Below, piece after piece: positions 1 to 11,469 of a stretch of 60,000 bases of DNA. The first letter of the stretch is position 1, and every line of letters begins with the position of its first letter. This DNA is from Symbiodinium natans (lineage: Eukaryota > Sar > Dinophyceae > Suessiales > Symbiodiniaceae): positions 355,001 to 415,000 of the forward strand of contig CAJNDS010002117.1 in the NCBI GenBank assembly GCA_905221605.1. Reading direction: 5' to 3'. Below the pieces are notes generated by a model that saw only the letters and a list, made by a program, of their open reading frames with translations, had not been told where the DNA came from and did not search any database. A program made the translations under genes and the position numbers.

Positions 1-199
1 GTATACTTGCCAATGCAGCTTTGCCGGAAGAGAGCAGGATGCTTGTGTCCGATTGGAATGATGTTCCAAGGCGGCCCACGCCAGGACCGGGGCAGGCTTG
101 AGAGTGCAGGCAGGAGGAAAACGCTGTGCAACGCTCATGAAAGCCATGGTCGAATTCCTCGGAGAATGCTGCTAGAGCTGCTTGAGTGCACCAAGAGAC

Positions 200-720
200 A
201 GTGACTATGACCCAGCAGGCATCGGCGCTGGACGACCACGTATGGGAGCTGACCAAAAGCAGTCGACAAGGAGCAACGTCCTTCCGCAACTGCACAGTCG
301 AGACGACTCGTATCGCACAAGCAGCACCTCGAACGTAAGGAGCAGGAGTTGCTCGAGAAGGACCGCTTCCGAAGTAGGTATCACTAGGTTTGTACCATTG
401 TGTAGCAGGCATCAGATTTGTCTATGATGCCTGTATCCAGCAAGGTGCAGTTTGCAGAGTGTGCTGCGATGATCTGAGTACTCCGTGTGTTCGGACGAGG
501 ACAAAAGCAGGCTCCTGAACGACCGGGAGCTGACGCAAAATGAGGCCTGCTTGGGAGGTCCCAGTTCGTGCAGAGTGAAGGAGGAAGCTTTGGCGCTGTC
601 TGATGTTTTAGTGCAGCGTTTGGGGAAGCGTGTGCAGAGTGCGTGAGACTTGTCGATCTCAGCTAGTAGTGACCAGGCAGACGAGGAGAAGATGCTCTCC
701 CAAGCACTGCTTCAAGAGTT
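200..720 (+). other. Possible coding exons of an unidentified coiled-coil-like protein
   Basis: Short open stretches between plausible splice sites read like a charged helical protein. Around 320-378 one frame gives a run rich in Glu, Lys, Arg and Leu (HLERKEQELLEKDRFR). Around 520-630 another frame gives LLNDRELTQNE and VKEEALALSDVLVQRLGKR. No conserved domain is recognisable and the pieces are in different frames, so they would have to be joined by splicing. The call is weak: it could be a decayed gene or chance. Confidence 0.22.
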
Positions 721-849
721 GCCAGCAAGGGTGGGATCGGCTTCGCAAGGGTCACCCAGCTGATGCTCAATGAGTTCAATGAGTTAAAAAGGTTCTGCGA
801 CCTCAACCTTCAGAATCTTCATCGTCAATGTGCACATTTGGCTCCAGCT

Positions 850-2640
850 TTCCTATAGACTCGATACCGAACTCGTGATGTCTGGCCCATGACATGGTGA
901 TCAAGCTCCAGGCAATGCGCGGGCCCCAGAAAAGTAAAAAGTCAGGGTTCCAAGATCTCGACTGCTCCGTGTGCTGCATCGCGAAAGCTCTGCTTTCAGC
1001 TTGCTTCTCTTAGGGTCCTTTCCCCGAGTGCCGGCGCTGCAGCCATGCGGATGCGAGCACCGGGGACTCGACGGCGGCCTACTATCCCCTTCAGCTAGGC
1101 AGCCAATCTACGCTCCCTTACACATCTTGCAGACTTGCCTCATGCTGGGGCCAAAACATGATGGGAGTACAGGCCTTGCATATCTCTTCTTGGCAGCTTG
1201 GTGAAGCACCAGAGGAGAACTCAAGACCTCCCTGTCCGAACTCACAGCCTCGCGTTCTCGAGGTTGGCTACCTGGTCCGAACGGTCTTTGTATGTGCCGG
1301 GCTGCCATCCTCAGTCGGCGCAGCTCGGTATCGAGGCATAGTGAATTGCGCACCCCTTGTCAAGCTGCCTCTTCCTTGGCACACCTGGCACTTCCGCAAG
1401 ATGAGGTGATACATCGGCTTTGTTTTCTCGTATTTCTTCCAGTTCGCCTCCTGGCTGCAACCTTGCCATCAGTGTCATGCTGTGGGCAGGCAGGTTATGG
1501 GTAGCCTTCCAGGAGCTTCTGCAGCGCGAGATCAGCTCCAGGAGCTGTGAGCGGGTTCGGGGGGGGGGGGGGTGGGGAGGGTTGCACCCACTTTGGCCTC
1601 GTGGACTGAGTCTCAAAATCACCGAAGCATGAAGCAAGAGCCGAAACCTTGGCCAGGAGCTGTCATTCTTCTTAGCGCCTTGCTTGTTCATCGAGTGCTT
1701 GGTGAACTTGTGACCTCCGGAATGCACTCCTCGCTCTGCCTTTGGGGGTCTTTTCGCCGAGGTGCTTTTGACAGCAGGGCTCGAGATCCGCCTCAATGAT
1801 CTCAGGACATGGGTCGTGACGGTAAGATGGGGGACATCTCCCCCGAAGTGGGATGACACATTTCCTTGGTGCCGATTCATCTCTCTCAGGACTTATATCT
1901 TTGTCATGGCGTTCTGCCTGCGACGTGTGAACTTCTGACAATAGCGTTGCTCCTGGCGGTTCTTTAACATTGCGTTGTGCCTGCTTTTTGCTGCAGATGT
2001 GCATGTCATATGCATTCATCATATTGCATTCAGAAATCCTGTCACGCACGTATTTGAGCTCGGCCAAGGTACAGCGTCCTAGTGTTGAACTACGCGCCGT
2101 TGGAGGGCCTGGTGCCTTCTGGCTGACATCACGGGCACATTTTGGGACAGCCTTTGTCAGTAGATCCCTCAGTATGCTGGCCACGCGCTTGGCAAGCGGG
2201 TGAGGAGGGAACGATCTTGGTGGCCATCGGCGACGGTTGGTCATCCCGAAGATGAAGGAGTTTGGTTATCTCTCAAGGGGTGCCTGGACTGCAACAAAGA
2301 AGTCCTAGCTGCTGCTGCTGAACACATCTGAACACGCCAAAATTATCCAAATCGCTTCTTTCAGGCATCCGATGCCGCGCCTCATGTTCACTTGGGCACC
2401 TCTAGAAGCCTCCTCGCGCTGGCGACCTTCGGCGTGCTGAGCGGCGATGCCCTCGGTAGGGCCGGAGGTAGATTTTTGTGGTGTTGAGTGGGATCAGGGA
2501 CACGGGGGGCGCCCTTGAATCTGGAAGACACTCAAGTGCCCCACAGTGTCCCCTTAAGTCGCTGATTTTTTGTTTGAGTTTCCTGAGTTCTTTTCCCATC
2601 CGGGGCCACTTCCAAAGGCTTCGCGGCACCGTCAGACTCG
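850..2640. other. No recognisable gene
   Basis: Only short overlapping ORFs on both strands, without family motifs. A G-run at about 1559-1585 is low complexity. I see no RNA gene or mobile element. Confidence 0.4.
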
Positions 2641-2694
2641 GCCGTCACGCGAGTGCTCTGCTGGGTTGGAACGCTGCCTGGCAGTCTTCAGAAT

Positions 2695-2878
2695 ATGTCG
2701 CAGAATATTTCAGAGGCATCGGTGGGCCCATGGGGTCCGATATCTGTTGACTCCAAGATGCTTCGCCTGGGAAAAGAGCCCCAGGTGCTTCGCATCGTGG
2801 CGACCGTGCTTGGGGGAATGGTCCTGGGCGGCGCCGCTGGATGGCTCATTCCCAGAAGAACCCAGTTGACCATCTCAG
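2695..2878 (+). CDS. Possible first exon of a membrane protein (unidentified transporter?)
   Basis: An open stretch begins with ATG at 2695, gives about 32 polar residues, then one strongly hydrophobic helix (IVATVLGGMVLGGAAGWLI), then basic residues (PRRT), and ends at an AG followed by GC, a donor type common in dinoflagellates. A short N-terminus followed by a Gly-rich helix would suit a secondary transporter such as a dicarboxylate/amino-acid symporter, but no diagnostic motif is present and that idea is a guess. Other hydrophobic pieces downstream (near 6996-7250 and 9200-9300) might be later exons. Confidence 0.3.
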
Positions 2879-3059
2879 GCAAGCAGGCCGCGGGAGAAAA
2901 ACTTTGCATTGACTGCTCGGCCTTGCTTCCTGGCCTTCGGCTTTGGTTAGGGCCGAGTTGCCATAATCCGAATCACCCAGCCAGCTGTCACGAATCCTGG
3001 AGTGTTTGCCGGGTTGGCAGCAACAGGGCGTAAGCTTTGCGCACGCAAAAGGTCCGCTT

Positions 3060-3290
3060 CAAGAACTACCGCGATTCAATTATTGGCGATTCAAGCACGC
3101 ACGATTCAAGTACTGGCGATTCACCACCCGAGTGTTCAAACACTGGCGATTCAAGCGAATCCTGAATCAAGATTCAAGCACGACGTTTCAGCACTGCTGG
3201 TTCGTCCACGAGCGATCAAGCACGATTCCCACTTCAAGCACTGGCGATTTCGCCCCGCTTGCCGCCTAAGCGAATTCCGACTCACTGGCC
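3060..3290 (+). repeat. Short tandem repeat built on GGCGATTCAAGCA
   Basis: Degenerate copies of a 13-18 bp unit (variants of GGCGATTCAAGCACG) follow one another. The many short ORFs here are translations of the repeat and are not genes. Confidence 0.7.
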
Positions 3291-3309
3291 AACTACAAAA
3301 CTCTCGACT

Positions 3310-3530
3310 GAAAGCTTAGGGTTTTCAGGGGCGGAGTGTGCTTATGGTTCAGTGGTTTTTTAGGGTTTACGGTTGACCAGTTTACTTCGGGCTTCAAGGG
3401 TTCAAGGCTTTTGGGTTTTGAGGGTTAAGGACTTACAGTGTTTGAGGGTTCGGGTGTCAATGTTTTTCGGCCGTTCTGGGTTTTTTTTGGGCAATGGTTT
3501 TAGGATTCAGGGTTCCCCTCGCCAGGCCCG
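3310..3530 (+). repeat. Degenerate AGGGTTT/AAGGGTT telomere-like tract
   Basis: Scattered AGGGTTTT, TAGGGTTTA, GAGGGTTAAGG and similar words resemble decayed copies of the plant/dinoflagellate telomere unit TTTAGGG. Few copies are exact, so this is an old or imperfect interstitial tract. Confidence 0.45.
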
Positions 3531-3534
3531 CGCC

Positions 3535-3715
3535 ATTCCGCTGGTGTGCGAATCCACCATGTCAGTGTGCGATTCCTGCGTGCACGAATCTTCCCGGGTC
3601 ATGCGCGAAGCAGCTGGTGCGCGAATCCGCCGTCTCATTGCGCGAACCCTACACGCGCGAAGCTGCCGTCTCAGTGTGGGAAACCCGTTGGTGCGCGGAT
3701 TCGCGTGGACTGTAT
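3535..3715 (+). repeat. Degenerate repeat with core GTGCGCGAATCCGCC
   Basis: About five imperfect copies of a roughly 30-40 bp unit containing TGCGAATCC or TGCGCGAA follow the telomere-like tract. No coding potential is evident beyond repeat-driven ORFs. Confidence 0.5.
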
Positions 3716-3904
3716 CACTTTTCTGTCTGTGCAAATCAAGGATTCATGAATTCGTCTGTTTCACTTGATTCACCAGAGTCATTATTTCCAAGTCTATGCA
3801 TCATCAACTGTGGTGCAGAAGACCCATTGAATGCAGTTCATTTCGTGCACGACCTTATAAATGAACTTAAACGAACTCCATTCAGTAAGGGCCTTTGAGG
3901 GTTC

Positions 3905-4935
3905 GCACATATGACAGATCTATTCTCACCCAACCCTACGAGCACGCAGGGAGGGGACATCCGACAAAATTTTAGGATCCACACCAAATTCCTGACACGC
4001 AGAGAGGGGACATGTGACAAACTTTTGGGATCTTCAGCAAACCCTACGAGCACGCAGGGAGGGGACGTGCAACAAACTTTTAGGACCCGGCCCAACCCTA
4101 GTGCGAAGGGACATATGACAAACCGCTAGGATCCTCACCGAACCTCAAGGATCCATACCAAACCCTACGACACGCAGGGAAGGGACATGCGACAAACTTT
4201 TAGGATCCACACCAAATTCTGGCACGAAGGGAGGACGTCTGACAAACCCTACGAGCACGCGGGCATGGGACATGCGACAAATGAAGATCCACACCCAACC
4301 CTAGCATTAAGGGAGGGAACATATGTCAAGACTCTATCTTCACCAAACCCTGCGAGCACGCTCGGAGGGGACATGCGACAAACAAACCTCTATCCTCACC
4401 AAACCCTACGAGCACGCAAGGAGGGGACATACACCAAACCCTAGCACGAAGGGAGGGGACGTGTGACAGACAAACCTTTATCCTCACCCAACCCTACGAG
4501 CACGCAGGGAGAGAACATGCGACCAACCTCTAGGATCCATAGGGTCCACACCGAACCCTAGCACAAGGGCGGGGATGTATTAAGTATGACAAACCTCTAA
4601 GATCCTCACCAACCCTTACGAGCACGCTCGGAGGGGACATGCGATAAGGTTTGAGGATCCACACCAAAACCCTAGCACAAAGGTAAGGGACATATGACAC
4701 TACGAGCACACAGGGAGGTCATGCGACAAACCTGTAGGATCCACACCAAACCCTAGCACGAAGTTAGGGAGGGGACATATTATGACAAGCCTCTATCCTC
4801 ACCAAACCCTACGAGCGCGCAGGGAGGAGACATGCGACAAACGTCTAGGATCCACACCAAACCCTAGCAGGAAGTTAGGGAAGGGGCAGATGACCAGCCT
4901 CTAGGATCCTCACCAAACTCTACTACCACGCAGGA
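3905..4935 (+). repeat. Satellite array, unit about 54 bp, with embedded AACCCTA
   Basis: About 1 kb of diverged tandem units. A typical unit contains GGATCC, then CACCAAACCCTA, then CGAGCACGCAGGGAGGGGAC, then ATGCGACAAAC. Two sub-types (CTACGAGCACGCAGGGAGG and CTAGCACGAAGGGAGG) tend to alternate. Unit starts near 3930, 3983, 4038 and 4090 give the period; later units vary between about 50 and 65 bp. Each unit carries one telomere-like AACCCTA. Confidence 0.85.
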
Positions 4936-5100
4936 AGCGGACCGCAAGTTTTGGCAGCTCGATCAGCAGCGCGATGCAAGAAGCCATGAGACTCCATTTT
5001 TGGATTCGAATGGAGGCGTGCGGCGTGCCCAAAGCCCGACATAGCTCAGAAAGCTATTATCAGCCTCAATGTGTGGGGTGAGGCATGGGGGGGGCCTGTC

Positions 5101-5745
5101 TCAAACGGAGCTCGCCGTGGTCCAGAACTCGGTGGGAGCGTGCGTGGACCGCGTGGAGTAAAGGCCGCTGCGAACGACGCGCTGGAAGTCAGAAAGACCT
5201 GAAGCAGCTGGCAGACTGAAGATCCCTCCGATCGCGCAAACGACAGGTCCCTCGCCGTTCGGACCAAGCTGTCGCGCATCGCAGCTTGGTGTGCGTCTCT
5301 TGCCAGCGGCTGCCAGCGCCGCCTCTACCGCCCGCCTCAGTGTCATGGGCAGCCTTGCGGGCTGCGTGGCTCTGGCCGTCGTCGCATGGACCTCTGCCTC
5401 TACCGGGGGGAGTCCGGTAAGGGCGCAAAGGCGGCGCAAACCTCCGCGTCCAGTTGCGCTGGCGTTTGCTCCTCTGTCTGCTGGGGTGGCAGTGCTGCCA
5501 TGGGGCGCTCCTCTGGATCTAGAGGCAGAGGCATCTGCCCTGCTTGCGATGTCTGTAATTGGTGTGTGGTGTCTGGCCTTGCCTCCTTTCGCCGGTGCCT
5601 TTGGCGCTGTGGAAGCTGCACCTGGATCTGGCTGCCTTTTGAGCGGCGAAGCCAGCCTGCGTGGTGGCTTCGCTTGTGAACGCCAAGGCCGCAAAGTCCA
5701 CAACATGTCTGTGATCCATTCACCGTCTACCCACAACTGTTGCAT
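5101..5745 (-). CDS. Unrecognised GC-rich ORF, possibly decayed
   Basis: A 214-codon ORF on the minus strand starts with ATG at 5745. Its N-terminus (MQQLWVDGEWITDM) looks protein-like. A second minus-strand frame over the same bases gives a short Cys-rich piece (CCGLCGLGVHKRS) that would follow the first piece well after a frameshift. A 196-codon ORF runs on the plus strand over 5291-5881, so GC-rich composition alone could explain long ORFs here. No family is recognised. Confidence 0.2.
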   Translation of the reverse strand: MQQLWVDGEWITDMLWTLRPWRSQAKPPRRLASPLKRQPDPGAASTAPKAPAKGGKARHHTPITDIASRADASASRSRGAPHGSTATPADRGANASATGRGGLRRLCALTGLPPVEAEVHATTARATQPARLPMTLRRAVEAALAAAGKRRTPSCDARQLGPNGEGPVVCAIGGIFSLPAASGLSDFQRVVRSGLYSTRSTHAPTEFWTTASSV

Positions 5746-5914
5746 GGCTGTGTCCTGCCCGCCATTGTCGTTTCCGCCGGGCTGCTCCCGCGACGGAGCA
5801 CTTCGCTTCTGCCGGTGTCACGGGTGGTGGGCCCTTCGGCGAGGCGAGCCCCAATCCAGCCCTGTCAATCTCATCGGGTAAGGGATGAGCTCCGGCAGCG
5901 GCGCATTGGTGTAT

Positions 5915-5962
5915 GCATATATATATATATATATTATATACATATACATATATTTATACATG
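5915..5962. repeat. AT/ATAC microsatellite
   Basis: A run of alternating A and T with interspersed ATAC units, flanked by unique sequence. Confidence 0.8.
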
Positions 5963-6990
5963 TACCGTACTGCCCCCGACAAAGATCCATACTTTTTGAG
6001 TGTTGTCGAGTCCGTTGCGAATGCTTGCGAGCAGTGTGTGAGGCAGACGAAAGAAGTGAAAGGATGCTGAGGGAATGTGCGAAACAAACTGTACCCCCCT
6101 TCAGGCTTCCAGAGGTGGGTTGGGAAGCCAGCCTGACATTCTCCCCATCTTTTGCTAAATCAACTTAGCGGCTCAGAGGAGGATGTGTGGTCTCTTCATT
6201 TATAGTCTAACCAGATCATTGGATGTACTTCGGAATGAGGCTTAGACGGGATGTCTGATATGTCTGGCCTCTGAATCTAACGTTCTATTGAATTCTTAAT
6301 TACAGACGCAGCCTAGATGAGGATTGCTTAGGGTGTGGCTTTAGATTCCAATGACGCTTCATGGCGAGCAAGGGCCATAAGAGAGTTTCATACGTTGTGG
6401 TCCTGAATATAGCATATTAATTAGATGTGATTACGAATGAAAAGAGGATGTCTTGGGTTGTGGCCTGTGGATGTCATTCTTATAATTGGGGTTTAGTGCG
6501 CGAATTCATCGGTCCTTCCAGAGCACGAATCGGTTTTCTTACCGGTTTCCTTGCGCATGGGTCTTGGTTCCTCAAGAGTTCATCTGGGGCTATGTGTTGT
6601 TGCGTGTCAGGCACTAGGTTTACGTCAGGCCACCTTGAGTTTGGGGTGAAGTAATTCGGACTTTTGGACTGCCAAGCCGCTTATCGTCGCTTCCTCGCTT
6701 TGGCTGGTTGTTTCTTGTGCGCGAGGTGTTCACAGGACAGCCTGTAGAGGCCCGGGTCTCAGAAGTTAGAAGTTGTAGCTGAACATTTTTGAATTGTGCA
6801 GTTCTGGAGTGAGACTCTCACACATGGTCTGTGGTCTTCACACGCCGACAATTCACCACATGCTTGTACAACAAAGAAAAGTGTCCCGCTGTGTTCAGAA
6901 GGCTTCCCAGATTTGAAGAGAGCACAGAGAGCGGCCATGTACGAAGGAAGGCAGAGTGAAGGCAGGAAGGCAGGGAGCCCACGGAACCAA
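5963..6990. other. No gene seen; AT-richer segment with faint about 130-bp periodicity
   Basis: From about 6170 to 6480 the DNA is more AT-rich than its neighbours. Three look-alike stretches near 6175, 6312 and 6440 share GAGGATG or GAGGATT followed by GTGTGG or TTGTGG. No ORF or RNA fold is recognisable. The rest is unstructured to the eye. Confidence 0.3.
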
Positions 6991-6995
6991 CGCAC

Positions 6996-7250
6996 ATGAC
7001 TTCTGAGGCGTTCCTGATGATCGTTTCAGTGGCGCTCACGGCCTTTGCCCTGGGAGTGTCAGATTCGGGTGCAACACTGGCGCCTTGGATGCTGTTGACC
7101 TTTGAACACAGGCAAGATTGCAATGATTGCGATTGGCCTTCGGGCCCTTGGGTGCTCGAGCATGGGCAGCTGGGTAGTGTGCAGAACCTTGCTTCTCTTT
7201 GACAAGGTGCCCATGCCGCTGATTGGTGGTGCCTTCTTTCAGTCAGATGC
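6996..7250 (+). other. Possible membrane-protein exons, unidentified
   Basis: At 6996-7110 one frame gives a hydrophobic stretch (FLMIVSVALTAFALGV). After a possible intron, another frame from about 7111 to 7248 gives a second hydrophobic stretch (KIAMIAIGLRALG) and PMPLIGGAFF. Both have the composition of transmembrane helices and could belong with the exon at 2695-2878. No family motif supports this. Confidence 0.22.
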
Positions 7251-7259
7251 TTGTTGACA

Positions 7260-8860
7260 AAGCCTCACGCAGGTGCGTGGGAGATTGTTCCCAAGAAGTG
7301 CTCTTGCTGATCGTTGCATCATGTTGAAACAGAGTCAGCACAACACCGTACTCCGTAGCCATGCTCTCCCTGAACCCAAGTCGGTTCTTCCAAGGAGCTA
7401 ATGGTCATCATGACTGGGGTCTTCTTCTCGGCTGTGGTTGCCGAGGCAGACCTGCACCAGGCAACTCCGGATGCACAAACAGGGCCGTGAAGAAGTAGAC
7501 AACTTGTGGCTTAGCAGGGTGGTTTTCAGAATAACACTCACCTATGAGGAGCAGGAGAGAGCCGCAGTGAAACAAGTACAGTTGGACGTGAAGCAGGTCG
7601 AGCGAGTCATGGGTGGAGTCTGGATCTTCGGCCAGCTTGTTCTCTTTAGCATGAGCCCTGTCTGCACGTCAAAGAATCTTGCGGCTGCTGACATACGCGT
7701 CCGTGTTTGCTGACGCTTCACAACTTCACGACTTCAGCAATCAGACCTAGACAGGGGGGGGGGAACCACACTTATGGAAGATGTCACCACGGGCCCACTC
7801 AACAAGGATTGGCAGCCGAACGACGCTGGACATCTTCCCAGCTTTCTGGCACCACGTGCAGCCTGGCAGGTACACCTAAGACCCAGGCACATGCCTTCTC
7901 CTGTAGCTTCAAAGCTCTCCGTTGCGTCGTAGTCTCAGGTTCCCTTTGATGGCATGTGGATTGGCAGCCAGATTCATCGGCATCTTCCTTGCCATCAATG
8001 GCATTCTCATCCTAGATTTACCAGGCAATGCCTCTCTTCACATCGCTCTGGCTTTGGGAGCACAGCTTCCACATGCTTGAACTTTGCAGATGGCCTTTGC
8101 CATTGGCTTTTTTGAGAGGTCATCCTTTTCAGTCTTCCACGGTCATGCAGGACGTGACATTCTGTGACTCGACTGCCTCCAGCTAGCTTGTGATGGTGGC
8201 AACATGCCAAGGGTTTGTGGCTTCACAGCTCGCGTCGGTGCTTCCTTAAAGCTGCAACACTAGGAAGTCCCTCATGCTTGGCAGGTGTGAAGACATGAAC
8301 ATATAGTGGCATATATAGCACATGTACAATGTGCACATGTAATCCGGGATATCGATAGACGAAATGAGCGCGCGGGGCTTCAGCTGTGAGCTGAGGTTTT
8401 GTTTCGATCCTGCCACGAGCGACGATCCAGGTGGGAACTTTGGGGCATTTCCTATCTGTAGGCTAAGCTGCCGCTGCGAGTCCCGACTGGCTCAGTATTC
8501 TAAGCTTTTGCATGTGCCTGAGCTCAGGGCGCTCTGGGTCAAGTTCCCATTACTGGGCCGCTCGGTTGCATCTAGCTTGGGCTGCAGGAGGCGTGAGCGG
8601 TAGATCCCCGCCTCGGAGCCAATCGCATTTCCCGTTGGAGGGTGCTGAAAGTGAGGCAATTCTTCAGCAGGCTGTCAAACAGCTCTAACTGCTGCTGGGC
8701 AGCAGTTGTGCAACCCTTGCGCTGCTGAACTCTTTCGACGCCTCTGCAAAGAAAGTGCTATGCAGAGTACTTCTGAAAATAGCTTGACAAAGCAAGGCAA
8801 AGACATGACACATACGCGGCTCTGTGAGATGCCGAGGTCAGGATTTCATCTTCCTCGCAG
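7260..8860. other. No recognisable gene
   Basis: Only short ORFs. An imperfect ACATGT palindrome occurs at about 8317-8341. Nothing else stands out. Confidence 0.4.
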
Positions 8861-8885
8861 CTGCTTGGACTCGACCGCTTTTTTT

Positions 8886-9075
8886 GCGAAAGAGAGACAC
8901 AGAGAGCGAGCGAGCCTTCGCCGAGCAGTAGAAGAAGAACAGAAGAAGAAGCAGAAGAAGAAGAAGAAGAAGAAGAAAAAGGAGGAGGAGGACAAGAAGA
9001 AGAATAACCAGAAAAAAACCAGAAGCAGAAGAAGCAGAAGAAGCAGAAGAGAAGCAGAAGAAGCCGAAGAGAATT
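8886..9075 (+). repeat. GAA/CAGAAG trinucleotide-rich tract
   Basis: A purine-rich run of AGAAGA, AGCAGA and GGAGGA units. It yields Lys/Glu-rich ORFs on the plus strand and Leu/Phe/Ser-rich ORFs on the minus strand, all of which are repeat artefacts. Confidence 0.85.
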
Positions 9076-9139
9076 CCCCCATGCCCCAAAGCCCCAAAGA
9101 AAGAAAGAGATTCGTGTCTCGGGCCTCATCCTTCCATTG

Positions 9140-9395
9140 GTGGGGGCCCTTTACTTTTGTTCCCAGGCACGGTTGTACATCTGCATCATGTCTGCAGGGA
9201 GCTCGGAACTACAAAGTTCGACAACAAATCGACCCCGACAGCAGTTGTGTGGCAACTTGCCCAGGTCGTCGGGATGATCTTGCTGAACACCTTTGGGCAT
9301 CGCCTCTGCATGCAGACGTTGGACCGGCCTTCTTGGGGTGACAAGGCAAGCCGTGCTGGCACGACGGCACAACCTGTAGAGTGAGTCACTGTTGG
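9140..9395 (+). other. Possible exon with one hydrophobic helix, unidentified
   Basis: One frame reads polar residues, then TAVVWQLAQVVGMILLNTFG (helix-like), then a basic and polar tail ending at a stop at about 9384. It could be part of the same unidentified membrane protein as the earlier pieces. No motif identifies it. Confidence 0.2.
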
Positions 9396-9485
9396 GCTTT
9401 GCCTTGAGGCGGTGAAGCAGATGGAGAAAAACCTGGAGCTTCTTGCCACGAAATCTAAGTTTGCAACCCGAAGATAAGCCTCAAG

Positions 9486-9797
9486 AAGCTCTCAGAGAAG
9501 CGAGAGGCTTTGGAGTGTTTCGGAGTGGCTGGGGAGCATCTGCTGCCTTTTTCCAGGGCCCCTCCAGAGTCGGTGGAGGCCGCAGTGCAAAGCGTCGCGG
9601 AGGCTCGGGCGGGAGGAGTACCAGCATCCTGCAACTTCCCGGCTTACAATCACCCTGTCGTTGAGGCCTACGCCATTCCAGAGCAGGCGCTGACGGAAGC
9701 AGTGCAGAAGCTCCTGGAAGCACAGACCTTCGGCTCCAGCATGGAAGTATTGGAGGGCACAGAGCCGAGCGTTGTGCACTCAGGAGCGCCTCCAAAG
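9486..9797 (+). CDS. Probable internal exon of an unidentified protein
   Basis: A 104-codon open stretch lies between an AAG acceptor and a good GTGAGG donor at 9798. It reads like real protein: a short charged helix (KLSEKREALECFG), a mixed middle, then AIPEQALTEAVQKLLEAQTFG. No ATG is needed because it is internal. No domain is recognised. The next plausible exon of the same strand is at 11145-11468. Confidence 0.4.
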
Positions 9798-9799
9798 GT

Positions 9800-11090
9800 G
9801 AGGTTACGAGGTCCAAGTCCCACTCCGGCGCTTTGCAGACCACAGGCCCACGCTTGCAGTCTCAGCGCAGTCGGCGTCAGGGTACTAAATGAGGAAGATG
9901 CGCTCTTTTGAGGTTCAGAGACCTCCACCGATCTGGCCTTTGCACAGTTTGACTGCCTTGGTTCGGTTCTCAACTCCAACCAAAGCGAGGAGACCATGTT
10001 GCGATTGCTTGTAAGGTGTGTCAGGGAACATCTCTGCACAACAGGTTGCAAGACATTGTAAGGGATGCAGGGCCCTGTGTTTTTCTTCTTTGGGGTGCCC
10101 TCGACAGCACTTCCTTGAATCTTCAGTTGATCAGGAGCTTACTTGGAGAGGCCGGCGGAGGTAGAACGACGACGAACGATGCGCGGAGGAAGCGAAGTTC
10201 GCGAACCTTTGTGCCTTGTGCTTTTCGCTTGACGGCCTGCTCAGCCGTGCGTCGCCTATGTGCCAAAGGGGAGTTTCGGTGGTATGGAGTGCAGCTGGGA
10301 GGCGAATGACTCCCAAGAATGCATTGCCAAACTGCTGCACGAACTGGCCATCTGTAGAAATGAGTTCTTGATTGTTGCCTGGCAGCATCGCTCGCCGGAG
10401 AAAAAAAGAGTGCTTTGTTCTTGCAGTGTTCTTATCAACAAATTTCAAGTGGAATTTCGACGGTGAAGTGTATATGCATATAGCCATCTTGTTAGTTCCG
10501 GCATCCGCGTTAGGACAACCTATGTTTCTGACGAAATATCAGAACGGCAGCAGCTTTGTCTAATGGAATTACGCTTCGCAATTTCTTACTCACGCCATGG
10601 TTAGGCTTATGAGTTCTCGTCGTGCAAGCTCATGGCCGCTGAGAGTTCCGATCGTGGTAGCAGGAGTATCGAATTTCCAAACGTAGGCACTCATGAACAG
10701 GTTTTTTGTTCGGGGAAGTTTGTCAGCAGGGTAGTAGATGACACGACTCCTGTCAAGATGACTACGTGTGGATGTGATGAAGGGCATGAGGGGCCAGCGG
10801 CAACATGTGGCAACAGCTTAGGCTTCTTCCCTGTTGGTCTTCTGTGCTAGGCTTTGGCTACCCCACACAAACCTGAGCCCTGAGAAATCCTGAGTTCTTT
10901 GGAGCCCAATTGGCAGAAAGTCCACCCCGCAATGGTTCGGGGTTTCGCAGGTTGCGTGCGAACCACAGCGAGGCCCATCGCTCCAAGGCCCGGGGGGGAT
11001 CGTTGCGTTGCTGGATGATGCGAAAAGACGAGCGGGGTTCCAGGCTCGTGAGCCGGTCATCCTGGCTTCAAATCTGAACATGCCAATGAC
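9800..11090. other. No recognisable gene
   Basis: Short ORFs on both strands only; probably intronic or intergenic DNA between the open stretches at 9486-9797 and 11145-11468. Confidence 0.3.
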
Positions 11091-11144
11091 CAGCAAACGC
11101 TCTGTAGTTCACGTGAGGATCTAGCCGCAGATCTCCAGCAAAAG

Positions 11145-11468
11145 ATGCAAGCGTGCGGAACTCAGAGCATATCTGCGCTTGAAAGCCGTAGCGGCTCGGA
11201 ATCGGCACCCCCCGTGACTCCGGTGGCTCCGGTGAGGTGCGCTGCAAAGCTGGCGCAGCTTCGCCCACAGCAGGCTGCTGGGGGGCTGACTCCTGAAGTA
11301 CCCAAAAGCACCGGAAGCACAGGCTTATGGCATTTTGACCAAACGGCCTCAGTGCAGGCCTTGTTGCAGCAGGGTGATGTGCGACCCCCTTGCCAGGAGC
11401 ATCTCATGTTTCAGCTTGCCCGCTGGCGTGAAAAGCGCGCGCAGCTGGAGGCCTTCCTGGTCAACTGA
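11145..11468 (+). CDS. Probable terminal exon of an unidentified protein
   Basis: A 107-codon open stretch ends at TGA at 11466-11468. It has a Ser/Pro/Ala-rich first half (SGSESAPPVTPVAPVRC) and a better-structured C-terminus (HLMFQLARWREKRAQLEAFL, an amphipathic helix). The composition suggests coding sequence rather than chance. It may close the gene whose exon lies at 9486-9797. No family is recognised. Confidence 0.35.
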   Translation: MQACGTQSISALESRSGSESAPPVTPVAPVRCAAKLAQLRPQQAAGGLTPEVPKSTGSTGLWHFDQTASVQALLQQGDVRPPCQEHLMFQLARWREKRAQLEAFLVN

Positions 11469-11469
11469 A

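Noticed and set aside
3905-4935. Possible CRISPR array because of regular repeats
   Set aside because: Whole units are repeated, with no unique spacers, and the context is eukaryotic.
7352-7362. TCCGTAGCCAT, identical to the first 11 bases of the dinoflagellate spliced leader
   Set aside because: The following bases do not match the leader (TTTGGCTCAAG is absent), so neither a leader gene nor a relict leader is supported.
8706-9341. Lys/Glu-rich 211-codon ORF
   Set aside because: Driven by the GAA-type repeat; minus-strand ORFs over the same bases are equally long.
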